A stretch of DNA of 64,000 bases, from the NCBI RefSeq assembly GCF_003265705.1, contig NW_020312775.1:7794075-7858074 (forward strand). Direction: 5' to 3'. The stretch comes from Callorhinus ursinus. Its lineage: Eukaryota > Chordata > Mammalia > Carnivora > Otariidae. Below are positions 47,716 to 60,250 of this stretch, piece after piece (position 1 is the first letter of the stretch; every line of letters starts with the position of its first letter). A program made the translations under genes and the position numbers. A model generated the notes under the pieces. The model did no database searches. It saw only the letters and a program-made list of their open reading frames with translations, and was not told the DNA's origin.

Positions 47716-48851
47716 AACTTTTGATGAAACTCCATACTGTTTTCCTGAGTGGCTGCACCAGTTTCCACTCCCATGAACAGTGCAAGAGGGCTTCTTTTGC
47801 TCCTCATCCTCATGAACACCTGTTGATTCTTGTCTTGTTGATTTTAGCCATTCTGACAGATGTGAGGTGATATGTCCTTGTAGTTTTCTTTTTTTAAGAT
47901 TTTATTTATTTGACAGAGAGAGATACAGCGAGAGAGGAAACACAAGCAGGGAGAATGGGATGGGGAGAAGCAGTCTTCCCCTGGAGGAGGGAGCCCGATG
48001 TGGGACTCGATCCCAGGACCCTGGGATCATGACCTGAGCCCAAGGCAGATGCTTAATGACTGAGCCACCCAGGCGCCCCAGTCCTTGAAGTTTTGATTTG
48101 CATTTCCCTGATGGTAAGTGATGATGAATATATTTTCCTGTATCTGTTGGCCTTCTGGGTGTCTTCTTTGGAGAAATGTCTGTTCATGTGGTCTACCCAT
48201 TTTTAAATTGGATTCTTTGGGGTTCTTTTTAGGTGTTGAGTGGTATCATTTGTTCACATGTTTTGGATCTTAACCCTTTATCAGATATGTTATTTGCACA
48301 TATCTTCACCCATTCAGTAGGTTGCCATTTAATTTTATTGATTATTTCCTTTGCTGAAACTTTTAATTTGGTCTAGTCCCAATAGCTTAATTTTGCTTTT
48401 GTTTCCCTTGCCTCATGAAACATATCTAGAAAAAACGTTGCTACCACTGATGTCAAAGAAGTTACTGCCTGTTTTCTCCTCTAGGATTTTTATGGTGTCA
48501 GGTACCACATTTAGGACTTCAATCCATTTTGGATTTCTTTTTCTGTATGGTGTAAAAAAGTGGTCCGGTTTCTTTCTTTTGCCATTCAGCTGACAGTGTT
48601 CCCAACACCATTTATTGAAGAGACTGTCATTGCTCCATTGGATATTCTTTCCTGCTTTGTTGAAGATTAATTGACCAAATAATTGTGGGTTCATTTCTGG
48701 GTTTTCCATTCTGTTCAATTGATCTCTGTGTCTATTTTTGTGCCAGTACCATGCTATTTTGATCACTACAGCTTTGTAATATAACTAAATCTACGTCTGG
48801 AACTGTGATGCCTCCAGCTTTGTTTTTCTTTTTCAAGATTGTTTTTTCTTT
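47716..48851 (-). mobile_element. LINE-1 ORF2 C-terminal part (continuation of 44138)
   Basis: ORF2 resumes at ACTCCATACTGTTTTCCTGA and runs to the region just after the RT, interrupted by a Can-SINE. The best open piece is 48766-48413 (117 codons). It stops at 48851, where a plus-strand L1 5' end begins. Confidence 0.87.
47888..48080 (-). mobile_element. Can-SINE, minus strand
   Basis: Reversed Can-SINE, head ending CACCCAGGCGCCCC. The 14-bp duplication GTCCTTGTAGTTTT / GTCCTTGAAGTTTT (one mismatch) is at 47874-47887 and 48081-48094. It is inserted in L1 ORF2. Confidence 0.97.
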
Positions 48852-50230
48852 GGGAGGACTCAAAATGGTGGAGGAGTAGGGGATCCTAATTTTGTCTGGT
48901 CTATGAAATTCAGCTAGATAGATATCAAATCATTCTGAACACCGGCAAAATAAATTGGAGACCTGAGAAAAGAATTGCTGCAATGCTACAAATAGAAAAG
49001 CAACCACCTTTTGGAAGTTAGGAGGTGCAGAGATGTGAATACAGGGCAATATATCTGAAGATAAGGCAGAGGGACAGGACCTTGCTTAAGGAAGCTACCA
49101 CAAAGTATTATAAGCAGTGGAGCACAAAATTGGAACATTATGTCAGCTACAGCGGGGGAATGTCCCTGGCTTAAATGTGCTTAGGTGGTGAAGCAGGGCA
49201 GAATTCCAGGTGGGACAGCATGGCCTCAGGATCCCCAGGGTCACAAGAAGAATGGGATTGCCTGAGTGCAGCCAAGTTTCCAGGTTCAGAGCAGGGAAGC
49301 TGGCTGAAAACAACAAGTCTAGGCTCTGGCTTTCTGCTTGGTATTGCCATAACTGTGAACCGCTGCACAGGCAGAAGCACAGTGAGACCCCTTTTCCTCC
49401 CCTGGGAGGAAAGGCATGGGTTTGTGCTGCAGGAGTCACTAAGTTTGGAGACTCCAAACTGGGTTGCATGCCTGAGATTAAACCAATGTCACAGGCTAGG
49501 TAAACAGAGAGTTTGGATGGAAACCAGAGAGATAAGAGTGATTGAGTAGTTTTCTGTGAGGACTCACTGAAGAGTCGGGGGTGCAAACTTTGACCTCTAG
49601 GGCTAGAGATTGAAGCACTGCCATTTTCATTCCCCCATCAGTGCTAAAAGCCTTCAGGGAGCAAAAGAGCACCATATAGTACAATTCTGAGCCACTTACA
49701 CTGTGGTCAGCCCCCTAGCAAGGGGGACACAATTCCACCCAGGCAAGGACAACTGAGAATCAGTGCAACAGAGTCCTCCCCCAGAAGACCAGCAGGGACA
49801 ACTCACTAGAACCAAGTATACTGATCATAGAAAATTGGAAAATGTCAGCTCTTGGGGAAACATATAGCATTTGAGTGTTTTCTTTTATTATTCTTTAGAC
49901 TTTCAGGTTCATATTTTTAAATTATTTTCATCTATTTTATCATTTTTCATTTTTTATTTTATATATATTTATCATTTTTTCAGTTTATATATATAATGTT
50001 TTTCTTTCTTTCCTATTATGAGATCTAATTTCTTTTATCAAATGAACAAGCCAAAATACACCCTGGATCTAGTTTATTGTTTTGTTCTGGTTTACTTCTT
50101 GTTTGATTCTTTCTTATTTTGTTTTGCTTCCATTCTCTTCTGGTTAATTTTTTGTTTGTTTTTGTACTTTTCTAGTGTTGTTATTTTTCTCTTTTCTCTT
50201 TCCTCTTTCTTCTGTTCTTTTCTGGACATA

Positions 50231-51116
50231 ATGATGAGATGGAGAAACTAACCCCAAAAGAAAAAAAAAAGGAGGAAGTACTCACATATAGGAATTTGAT
50301 CAATACTGATATAAGTAAGATGTCAGAACTGGAATTCAAAACAAAAATGATAAAGATACTAGCTGGGCTTGAGAAAAGAATAAAAACACTAGACAATCAC
50401 TACTGAAGATATAAAATAAATAAAATCTAATGAGGCCAATATTAAAAATGCTATTACTGAGAATCAATCAAAAATGGAGGCTCTAACAGCTAGGGTAAAG
50501 GAGGCAGAAGAGTGAGTTGGTGATATAGAAGACAAAATGATGGAAAACAAGGAAGCTGAGAAGAGAAAAACAACTACTGGATCACAAAGGGAGAATTTGA
50601 GAAATCAACAATACCATAAAGCAAAATAATATTCGAATAATAGGTGTCCTAGAAGATGAAGAGAGAGAGAGATAGGCAGAGGGTGTATTTGAACAAATTA
50701 CAGCTGAGAACATCCTGAATCTGGGGTAGGAAACAGGCATTGAAGTCCAGGAAGCACAGAGAACCCTCCCTTAAAATCAATAAAAATAGGTCAACACCTC
50801 AACATATCATAGTGAAGCTTACAAATTTCAGAGATAAAGAGAAAATCCTGAAAGCAGGTCAGGACAAGAGGTCCTTAACCAACAAAGATAGAAACATAAA
50901 GCTGGCAACAGACCTGTCCAGAGAGACATGCAAAGCCAGAAAGGACTGGAATGATATGTTCCATGTGCTAAATGGGAAAAATATGCAGTCAAGAATATTT
51001 AAACCAGCAAAACTGTCATTCAGAAAAGGAGAGAGAGTTTCCAGGACACATGAAAACTAAAAGAATTCATGAACACTAAACCAGCACTGCAAGAAATATT
51101 GAAGTGGATTATTTGA
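50231..51116 (+). pseudogene. L1 ORF1, degraded
   Basis: The ATG at 50231 is followed by an early TAA (50249-50251). Coiled-coil (ILAGLEKR) and RRM regions are frameshifted. The C-terminal domain is open at 50740-51060 with KINKNRSTPQHIIVKLTNFR. Confidence 0.85.
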
Positions 51117-51297
51117 GATGAAAAGAACCCAGAAGTAAAATGACCAGAAAGAAACAGAGACAATCTACAGAAACAGCAACTTTACAGGTAATACAATGGC
51201 ACAAAATTCATATCTTTCAAGTCACTCTGAATGTAAATGGACTAAATGCTCCAATCAAGAGACAGAGGACATCAGATTGGATAAAAATCAAGACCCA

Positions 51298-51490
51298 GGG
51301 GCGCCTGGGTGGCTCAGTCGTTAAGCGTCTGCCTTCGGCTCAGGTCATGGTCCCAGGGTCCTGGGATCGAGCCCCGCATCGGGCTCCCCACTCCGCGGGA
51401 AGCCTGCTTCTCCCTCTCCCACTCCCCCTGCTTGTGTTCCCTCTCTCGCTGTGTCTCTCTCTGTCAAATAAATAAATAAAATCTTTAAAA
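51298..51490 (+). mobile_element. Can-SINE, near consensus, plus strand
   Basis: Head GGGGCGCCTGGGTGGCTCAG, A-box region about 51309-51319, B-box-like GGATCGAGCCC at 51364-51374, CT-rich body and an AAATAAATAAATAAAATCTT tail. A perfect 15-bp duplication, AAAAATCAAGACCCA, is at 51283-51297 and 51491-51505. It has the most consensus-like sequence of the SINEs here and sits inside a decayed L1, so it is probably the youngest insertion in the window. Confidence 0.98.
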
Positions 51491-53301
51491 AAAAATCAAG
51501 ACCCATCAAGAGATTCCTTTTAGACACAAAGACATCTCCAGATTGAAAGTGAGGGAGTGGAGAACAATTTATCATGCTAATGGGCATCAAAAGAAAGCTG
51601 GAGTATCAATGCTTATTTCAGACAAACTAGGTTTTAAACCAACGACTATAATAAAAGATGAAGAAGGACACTATATCATAATAAAAGGGCCTATCTAACA
51701 AGAAGATCTATCAGTCATAAATATTTATGCCCCTAACTTGGGAGTAGCCAATTATATAAACCAATTAATAACAAAATTAAAGAAATACACTGATAATAGT
51801 AGGGGACTTTAACACCTCACTGACAGTAATGGACAGATCATCTAAGCAGAAGATCAGCAAGGAAGCAAGGGCTTTGAATGACACACTGAACCAGATGAAC
51901 TTCACAGATACATTCAGAATGTTTCATCCTAAAGCAACAGAATACACATTCTTCTCGAGTGCACATAGAACAATCTCCAGAATAGATCAGATACTAGGTA
52001 CAAATCAGGTCCCAACAGGAACCAAAAGATTGGGATTACACCCTCCTAGTTTCAGACCACAATGCTTTAAAACTTGAACTCAATCATGGGAGAAAATCTG
52101 GAAGGAACACAGATACATGGTGGTTAAAGAGCATCCTACTAAAGAATGAATGGTTCCAACCAGGAAATTAAAGAATTCAAAAAAGTACATGGAAAAGATG
52201 AGGGAATGATAAATGAGAAAATGATAAATATATATATAAAATAAAAAATTTCCCGTCCTAAGAGGGAAATATATAGCAATACAGGCCTTCCTCAAGAAAC
52301 AAGAAAAGTCTCAGGTACACAAGCTAACCTTACATCTAAAGGACCTGGAAAAAGAACAGCAAATAAAGCCTAAATCCAGCAGGAGAAGAGAAATAATAAA
52401 GATTAGAGCAGAAATCAATGATATAGAAAAAATAGTAATAAAAAAGACAGTAGAACACATCAGCAAAACTAGGATCTGGTTCTTTGAAAGAATTAATAAG
52501 ATTGATAAACCCCTTTCTCATCAAAAAGAAAAGAGACAGGACCCAAATAAATAAAATCATGAATGAAAGAGGAGAACTTGCCACCAACACTGAAGAAATA
52601 CAAACACAATAGATAGTATTGTATACAAAGTATAAAAGTATTATGATCAATTAAGCAATTAATTTAATTAATTAAGAAATTAAGCAATCTGGAAGAAATG
52701 GAGGCATTCCTAGAAACATATAAACTACCACAACTGAAACAGGAAGAAATAGAAAACTTGAACAGATCCATAACCAGCAAAGAAATTGAAGCAGTAATTA
52801 AAAATCTCCCAACAAACAAGAGTCCAGGGCCAGAGGGCTTCCAAGCAAAATTCTACCACTTAAAGAATTAATACCTATTCTTCTAATGCTATTTCAAAAA
52901 ATAGAAATGGAAGGAAAACTTCCAAACTCATTCTATGAGGCCAGAATTACCCTGATTCCAAAACCAGACAAATACTCCACTTAAAAAAGAGATCTATAGG
53001 CCAATAATATTCCTGATGAACATGGATGCAAAAATTCTCAACAAGATACTAGCTAATGGGATCTGACAGTACATTAAAAGGATTATTCACCACGACCATG
53101 TGGGATTTATTCCTGGGCTGCAAGGTTGTTCAACACCACAAATCAATGTGATACACCATATTAACAAAAGAAAAGACAAGAACCCTATGATCCTCTCAAT
53201 AGATGCAGAAATAGCACTTAACAAAATACAGCATCCTTTCTTTATTAAAACTCTCTGCAATGCAGAGATAGAAGGAAAATACTTCAATATCGTAACAGCC
53301 A

Positions 53302-53328
53302 TACACACACACACACACACACACACAA
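53302..53328. repeat. (CA)n microsatellite in L1 ORF2
   Basis: About 13 CA units at the place where ORF2 normally encodes the IYEKP segment, between recognisable RT sequence on both sides. Confidence 0.93.
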
Positions 53329-55490
53329 AACCCCACAGTGAATATCATCCTCAATGGGGAAAAACTGAGAGCTTTCCCCCTAAGGTCAAGAACACGACAG
53401 GGTGCCCAGTCTTACCACTGTTGTTCAGCATAGTACAAGAGGTCCTACTCTCAGCAGTCAGACAACAACCCCCCCAAAAAAAGCATCCAAATTGGCAAAG
53501 AAGTCAAACTTTCACTCTTCACAGATGACATGATACTTTATGTGGAAAACCCAAAAGACTCCAACCAAAATTTACTAGAACTCATACAGCAATTCCGCAA
53601 AGTGGCAGGATATAAAATCAATGCACAGAAGTCAGTTGCATTTCTGTACACTAACAATGAGGCAGAAAAAAGAGAAATCAAGGAATCAATTCTATTTACA
53701 ATTGCACTAAAAACCATAAGATACCTAAGAATAAACCTAACCAAAGAGGTAAAAAGGATCTGTACTCTTAAAACTGTAGAACACTTATGAAAGAAATTAA
53801 GGAAGACACAAAGAAATGGAAAAATATTCCATGCTCATGGATTGGATGAATAGACATTGTTACAATGTCTATGCTTCCCAGAGGAGTCTATACATTCAAT
53901 GCAATCCGTATCAAATTGCCATCAACATTTTCGCAGAGCTGGAAGAATCATAAAATTTGTATGGAACCATAAAAGACCCCCAATAGCCAAAGAAATGTTG
54001 AAAAAGAATACCAAGGTAGGAGGCATCAGAATTCTGAAATTCAAGCAGTATTAGAAAACTTTAATCATCAAGACCATATGATATTGGCACAAAAACAGAT
54101 ACATAGATCAATGGAACAGAATAGAGAACCCAGAAATGGACCCACAACTATATGGTCAACTAATCTTCGACAAAGCAGGAAAGAATATCCAATAGATAAA
54201 AGACAGTTTCTTCAACAAAGGTTATTGGAAAAATTTGACAGCCACCTGCATGCAAAAGAATGCAACTGGACCACTTTCTTACACCATACACAAAAATAAA
54301 TTCAAAGTGGATGAAAGACCTAAATTTGAGACAGTAAGCCATCAAAATACTAGAGGAGAACACAAGCAGCAAAATCTGACCTTGGCCACAGCAACTTCTT
54401 GCTAGACAGGTCTTCACAGGCAAGGAAAACAAAAGCAAAAATGAACTATTGGGACTTCCTCAAGTTATAGAGCTTTTTGCACATTAAACAGTCGACGAAA
54501 CTAACAGGCAACCTACAAAATGGAACAGGATATTTGAAAATGCCTTATCAGATAAAGGGCTAGCATCCAAAATCTCTAAAGAACTTATGAAACTCAACAC
54601 CCAAAAAACAAAAAATCCAGTCAAGAAATGGGCAAGATGACATGAACAGACTTTTCCAAAGAAGACATACAAATAGTCAACGGATACATGAAAAAGTACT
54701 CAACATCACTCAGCGTTAGGGAAATACAAATCAAAACCACAATGAGATACCACCTTACACCAGTCAGAATGGCTAGAATTAACAACTCAGGAAATGACAA
54801 ATATTGGCGAGGTTGTGGAGAAAGGGGAACCCTCTTACACTGTTGGTGGAAATGCAAACTGATACAGCCACTCTGGAAAGCAATATGCAGGTTCCTCAAA
54901 AATTAAAAATAAAGCTACCCTAGAACCCAGCAATTGCACTACTAGGTATTTATCTGAATGATACAAACATAGTGCTTCACAGGGGCATATGCACCCCAAT
55001 GTTTTTGGCAGCAATAACTAACAATAACCAAAATATGGAAAGACCCCAGATGTCCATCAACAGATGAATGAATAAAGAAGAGGAGGTATATATATACAGT
55101 GGAATATTAGGCATCAAAAAGAATGAAATCTTGCTATTTGCAACAATGAGAATGGAACTAGAGGGTATTATGCTAAGTGAAATAAGTCAGTCAGAGAAAG
55201 ACAAATAGCATAAGATATCACTCATATGCGGAATTTAAGAAACAAAACTGATGAACATAGGGGAAGGGAAGGAAAGCTAAGATGAAAATTAAGAGGGAGA
55301 CAAATCATAAGAGACACTGAAGTCTAGGAAACAAGCTGAGGGTTGCTGGAGGGAAGGTGGGAGGGAGGTAGGGATAATTGGGTGATGGGCCTTGAGGAGG
55401 GCACTTGAGGTAATGAGCATTGGGTGTTATATGGAACTGATGAATCACTACATTCTGCCTCTGAAACTAAACAACGACAACAACAAAACA

Positions 55491-56893
55491 ACTTTTCACT
55501 CCTTCTTCCACTCTTTTCTCAATTCCAGGAAGTATCCTTTTGGTCATCACTTTAAATTCTCTTTCAGGCATGTTACATCAGTTTTGCTGAGATCTCTGGC
55601 CATGGCCTTTTCATGTTCTTTAATTTGGGATAATTTACTATCTTCTCATTTTGGCTAAGTCTCTGTGCCTGCTTCTTTATGATAGGAAAGTCAGCTACAT
55701 CTCTTGTTATTGATGATAATGACCTTTTAAGAAGAGGTCCTGTAGGGGCGCCTGGGTGGCTCGGTTGGTTAAGCGACTGCCTTCAGCTCAGACCATGATC
55801 CTGCAGTCCCAGGATTGAGTCCCGCGTTGGGCTCCCTGATCAGCGGGGAGTCTGCTTCTCCCTCTGACCCTCCCCCCTCTCATGCTCTCTCTAAAAAAAA
55901 AAAAAAAAAAAAGGTCCTGTAGTGTTCTGCCATGTACTGTCTCCCATTCCCCAGTGCCTTGTGCTTCCAGGATTGTCCCCAATCTGTGCTGTGTGTGGTC
56001 TGCTATTTTGTCCTGGCCAATTTATCCATCAGGCCTGTCATCTGCAGAGGCTCTCTTTGCCTGTTTTGGTCAATGTTTGGTTCCTGACATGAATGTGGTG
56101 CATTTTAACTACGTTTGCTATGGCCTGTTTGTGAAATGGGACCTCTCACCACCACCACCAGAACAGAGGCTCCATAAAACTCACATGTCAGGAAAGATGT
56201 AAGCAGGGGTTTGGGCTAGTCTTCTGGGGGATGAAGCCCACTGCACTGGGACTTAAGCAAGAGTGACTGAGAGGGGCTTTTCCACCAAAGCATGGGAGGG
56301 TAAGGCTTGGTGTAAGCAAGTTAGGCAGGAGTGTCAGCGCTGTGCTGGTTCCTGCAAGTGGTCCTGGGCTTACACTGAGAGGCAGGGGATGGAAATGGCT
56401 CCAGCCAGTTCCTCTCTTCCCAGAGGGGTCTCTCTGTGAGTGTTGCCTTTCTAGGATGCACTCCAAGATGAGCAAATAACCTCCCCACTGTGTGTCCCAG
56501 GAGCTCTTCAGATGTCTGTTTCCATGCTGTGTGTCTTCAGATGGTTGGTTGTTCTCCTGCCTTCTCTACAGGAGCAGCACAATGCCTTCTGGGCTGTATC
56601 CCAGCCAAGTCCGATGACCTTTAAAACACCAGGTTTTAAGCCCCTCTGGTTGAAGAACTCATGAAATTCAACTCCTCTCCCTTTCCAAGCCAATTGCTAT
56701 GAAGATTTGTTTTCCATGTGTTGCTCCCCTGTGTGCTAGGCTATATTTTGCCCTTTTCTTCAACCACAGCTCCCTCCCCGTTGCAGTGGCCAGGATTTGT
56801 TTCTCTCCCAAACCACATCTCTGCACTTTCTACCTTCTTTGATGTGGCCTCCTCTCAACCTTTAGTTGTAGCGTTTGTTCTGCCAGTCCTCAA
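55491..56893 (-). mobile_element. Old LINE-1 5'UTR/ORF1 start, minus strand
   Basis: Reverse complement of the ORF1 N-terminal region (55491-55740) and an old L1 5'UTR (55912-56893), with a Can-SINE between. It matches 11650-13190 in order (AAGAGGTCCTGT, TTTTGATGTGGCCTCC, TTTGTTCTGCCAGTC). At about 56893 it switches directly to ORF2 C-terminal sequence. Confidence 0.8.
55745..55911 (+). mobile_element. Can-SINE, plus strand
   Basis: Head GGGGCGCCTGGGTGGCTCGG, body ending in CTCTCTAAAA and a pure A tail of about 19 bases. The duplication AGGTCCTGTA is at 55735-55744 and 55912-55921. The body lacks the usual AAATAAAT tail motif. Confidence 0.96.
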
Positions 56894-58687
56894 TTTAATT
56901 TTTGCTTTAACTGCCATTACCTTGGACTCATTTCCAAGAGTGATGTCAAGGAACTTACCAACTATGTTTTCTTCTGAGAGTCTTATGGTTTCTGGTCTTA
57001 TATTCAAGTCTTTCATCCATTTTGAGTTTATTTTTGTGTATGGTGTAAGAGAGTGATTCAATGTCATTCTTTTGTATGGGGCTGTCCAGTATTCCCAACT
57101 CTATTTATTGAAGAGATTATCTTTTCCCCACTGTTTATTCCTGCCTCCTTTGTCATAAATTAATTGACCATATATGTGTAGGGTTATTTCTGGGTTCTGT
57201 ATTCATTACATTGATCTATGTATTTGTTTTTATGATAAACCATACTTTTTTATTACTACCTTTTTGTAGTATAGTCTGAAATCAGAGAACACGATACTTA
57301 CAGCTTTGTACTTTTTTCTCAAGATTATTGGCAATTTGGAGTCTTTTGTGGTTCCATACAAATTTTAGGATTATTTGTTCTACTACTTTGAAATATGTCA
57401 ATGGAATTTTGATAGGGATTACACTGAAACCATGGATGACTTTGGGCAGCATGGACATTTAAACAATATAAATTCTTCCAATTAGCATAAAATATATTCC
57501 ATCTCTTTGTGTCTTCAATTTCTTTCACCTGTGTTTTTATAATTTTCAGTGTACAGGTCTTTCACTTCCTTGGTTAAATTCATTCCTAGATATTTTATGT
57601 TTTTGAGGCAATTACAATTGGGATTGCTTTCTTAATAACTCTTTCTGAGAGTTCATTATTAGTGTATAGAAACAATCAATGTATGTCTATTGATTTTGTA
57701 TCCTTCAACTTTATTGAAGTCATTTATTAGTTCTAAGAGTATTTTGGTGGACCCTATGGATTTCTATATATAGAATTATTTCATCTGCAAATAGTAATGT
57801 TTGTACCTCTTCCTTTTCCATATGAATGTATTTTACTTCTTTTTCTTGCCCAGTTGCTGTGGCTAGGACTTCCAATAGTATGTTGAATAAAAGGGGAAAA
57901 AATGGGAATCCTTGCCTTGTTCTTGGATCTTAAGGAGTTGAGTATTATGTTTGTGGTGGTTTTGTCATATACGACCTTAATTTTGTTGAGGTATGTTCCC
58001 TCTGTCCATACATTGTGAGTTCTTATCATAAGTTGATGTTAAATTTTGTGAAATATTTTTTCTCCATATATTCAGATGATCATATAATTTTTTTTTATTC
58101 TTCATATTGTTAATGTTGTGTATCAAGTTGACTGATTTGCAGAGGTTGAACAATTCTGGCATTCCTGCAATAAATCCCACTTGATTAAGATGTAGGATTC
58201 TTTGAATGTTTATTTTTCTTTGAATGTTTTGTTGAATTAAGTTTGCTAATATTTTATTGGGGATTTTTGCATCTATGTTCATTAGGGATAATGGCTTGTG
58301 ATTTTCTTTTATTGTAATGTCTTTATCTGGTTTTGATTTCAGGATAATACTGGATTTATAAATGAGTTTGGAAGCATTCTCTACTCTTCAGTTTTCTGGA
58401 AGAGCTTGAGGAGATAGGTTTTAAATCTTCATTGATTTGGTAGAATTTACCAGTGAAACCTTTCAGTTCTAGACTTTTGTTTGTTGTTTTTCTTTTTTTT
58501 ATTATTTCTGATTCAATCTCCTTGCTAGTAATCAGTCTATTCAGATTTTCTATTTCTTCCTGATACAGTCTTAGAAGATTGTATGTTTCTAGGAATTTAT
58601 CCGTTTTTCTATGTTGTGCAGTTTGTTGTATGTAACTAACTGTTCATAATAATCTGTTATGATCACTTGTATTTGAGCCTTCTCTTT

Positions 58688-59033
58688 CCTTTTTTTCACT
58701 TTTTTTATTGTGGTAAAATGTACATAACATAAAATTTACTATCCTAACCATTTTTAAGTGTACAGTTCAGTGCCATTAAGTACATTCCCATTGTTGTGAT
58801 ACCATCACCATCATCATTTTCAGGACTTATTCATCTTCCCTATATGTACACAGCTCCCCATTCTCCCCTCCCCCAGCCCCTGACAACCACTACTCTGCTT
58901 TCCATCCCTATGAATTTGACTACTCCAGATGCCTCATATAAGTGGAATCATAGAGCATTTGTCTTGTTGTGACTTAGCATAATATCCTCAAGGTCCATCC
59001 CTGTAGCAGGTGTCAGAATTCCCCTCCCTTTTT
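58688..59033 (-). mobile_element. Old mammalian L1 3'UTR fragment, nested
   Basis: ATTGTGGTAAAATGTACATAA, TAAGTGTACAGTTCAGTGCC, CCCCTGACAACCACTACTC and ATAAGTGGAATCATAGAGCA are the reverse complement of a widespread older L1M-type 3' end. Surrounding ORF2 resumes on both sides (GAGCCTTCTCTTTCC before; TGAAGATGTGTCAATTTTGT after), so this piece inserted into the L1. Confidence 0.82.
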
Positions 59034-59878
59034 TTTTTTTCTGTTCGTTGGTGTAGCTGAAGATGTGTCAATTTTGTTTATCATTTCAAAGGAACAGCTA
59101 TTAATTTTATTAATCTTTTCTGTTGTTTTTTAAATCTCTCATTTATTTCCACCTATTCTTTATTATTTACTTCCTTTTAGTAACTTTGCCTTTATTTCCT
59201 TTTCTTTTTCTAGTTCTTTTAAATATAAACTTTATTTATTTGAGACTATTCTTGTTTCTTGATGTAGGCTTTTATTCCTATGAACTTCCCTCTTAAAATT
59301 GCTTTTGTTGCATCCCATAGAGTTTGGTTTGTTGTATTTCCACTTTTATCTGTCTCAAGGTACTTTTTAAATTTCCTCTTTAATTTTCTCATTGATCCAT
59401 TGGCTATTCAATAGCATGCTATTTAATCTCTACATATTTGTGATTCACTTTCAGTCTGTGTGTATCCTTAGATCTGAAGTGAGTCTCTTGTGGCAGCCTA
59501 TAGATGGATCTCATTTTTACATCTATTCTGTCACTCTGTGTCTTTTGATTGGAGAATTTAGTTCATTTGCATTTAAAGTAATTTTTGATAAGGTATGTAT
59601 TTTTGCCATTTTGTTAATAATTTTCTGTTTTAAAATTCCTCTGTTCCTTTCTTCTTCTCTTGCTCTCTTTGTGGTTTGATGAATTTCTTAAGTGTTATGT
59701 TTTTATTCCTTTTTCATTATTTTTTGTGCATTTACTGTAGGTTTTTGTTTTGTGTTTACCATGAGGTTAATATAAAACAGTCTAAATACAAAGTAGTCTA
59801 TTTAAGTTAGTAGGAACTTGAATTAGAGTGCATTCTGGAAACTATATTTTTACTCCCCCCACCATGTTTTATGTTTTT

Positions 59879-60063
59879 TTTTAAGATTTATTTATTTATT
59901 TATTTTGAGAGAGTGAGAATGAGAGAGAGAGAGAGTACACGAGAGGGGGGAGGGTTAGAGGGAGAAGCAGGCTCCTTGCTGAGCAGGGAGCCCAATGCGG
60001 GACTCCAGGATCATGACCTGAGCCGAAGGCAGTCGCTTAACCAACTGAGCCACCCAGGCGCCC
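59879..60063 (-). mobile_element. Can-SINE, minus strand
   Basis: Reversed Can-SINE, head ending CACCCAGGCGCCCG. Duplication (17 bp, one mismatch) CCATGTTTTATGTTTTT / CCGTGTTTTATGTTTTT at 59862-59878 and 60065-60081. Compared with its relatives it lacks about 14 bases just before GACTCCAGGATCATG. Confidence 0.96.
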
Positions 60064-60250
60064 GCCGTGTTTTATGTTTTTGATGTCCTAATTTACACCA
60101 TTTTATTTTCTGTATCCCTTTTACTAATTATTGTAGATATAGTTAATATTACGTCTTTTGTTTTCTAAACTTCATAGTAGCTTTATAATTGGTTATTTCA
60201 ATAACTACTAAAATTTTGCCTTTACTAGTGAGATTTTTACTTTCATGGTT

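Larger units (their letters stand above)
51196..55230 (+). pseudogene. L1 ORF2, degraded and SINE-interrupted
   Basis: The ATG at 51196 begins the endonuclease (NVNGLNAPIKRQ). A Can-SINE interrupts at 51298-51490. Open pieces include 51829-52077 (end of the endonuclease), 53100-53528 and 53530-53790 (RT) and 54688-54906 (C-terminal, [19 protein letters not shown], first Cys changed to Tyr). The catalytic FADD reads FTDD at 53518-53529. A (CA)n expansion interrupts the RT at 53302. Confidence 0.9.
48852..55490 (+). mobile_element. LINE-1, full length but decayed, plus strand
   Basis: 5' end GGGAGGACTCAAAATGG, 5'UTR to 50230, ORF1 50231 to about 51116, spacer, ORF2 51196 to about 55230, then a 3'UTR ending in an ACAACAACAAAAC-type A-rich tail. 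It retains its own 3' end, unlike the plus-strand L1 at 424. Decay is substantial. One Can-SINE sits in ORF2. It lies between two minus-strand L1 pieces that are not contiguous parts of ORF2, and no duplication was found. Confidence 0.92.
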
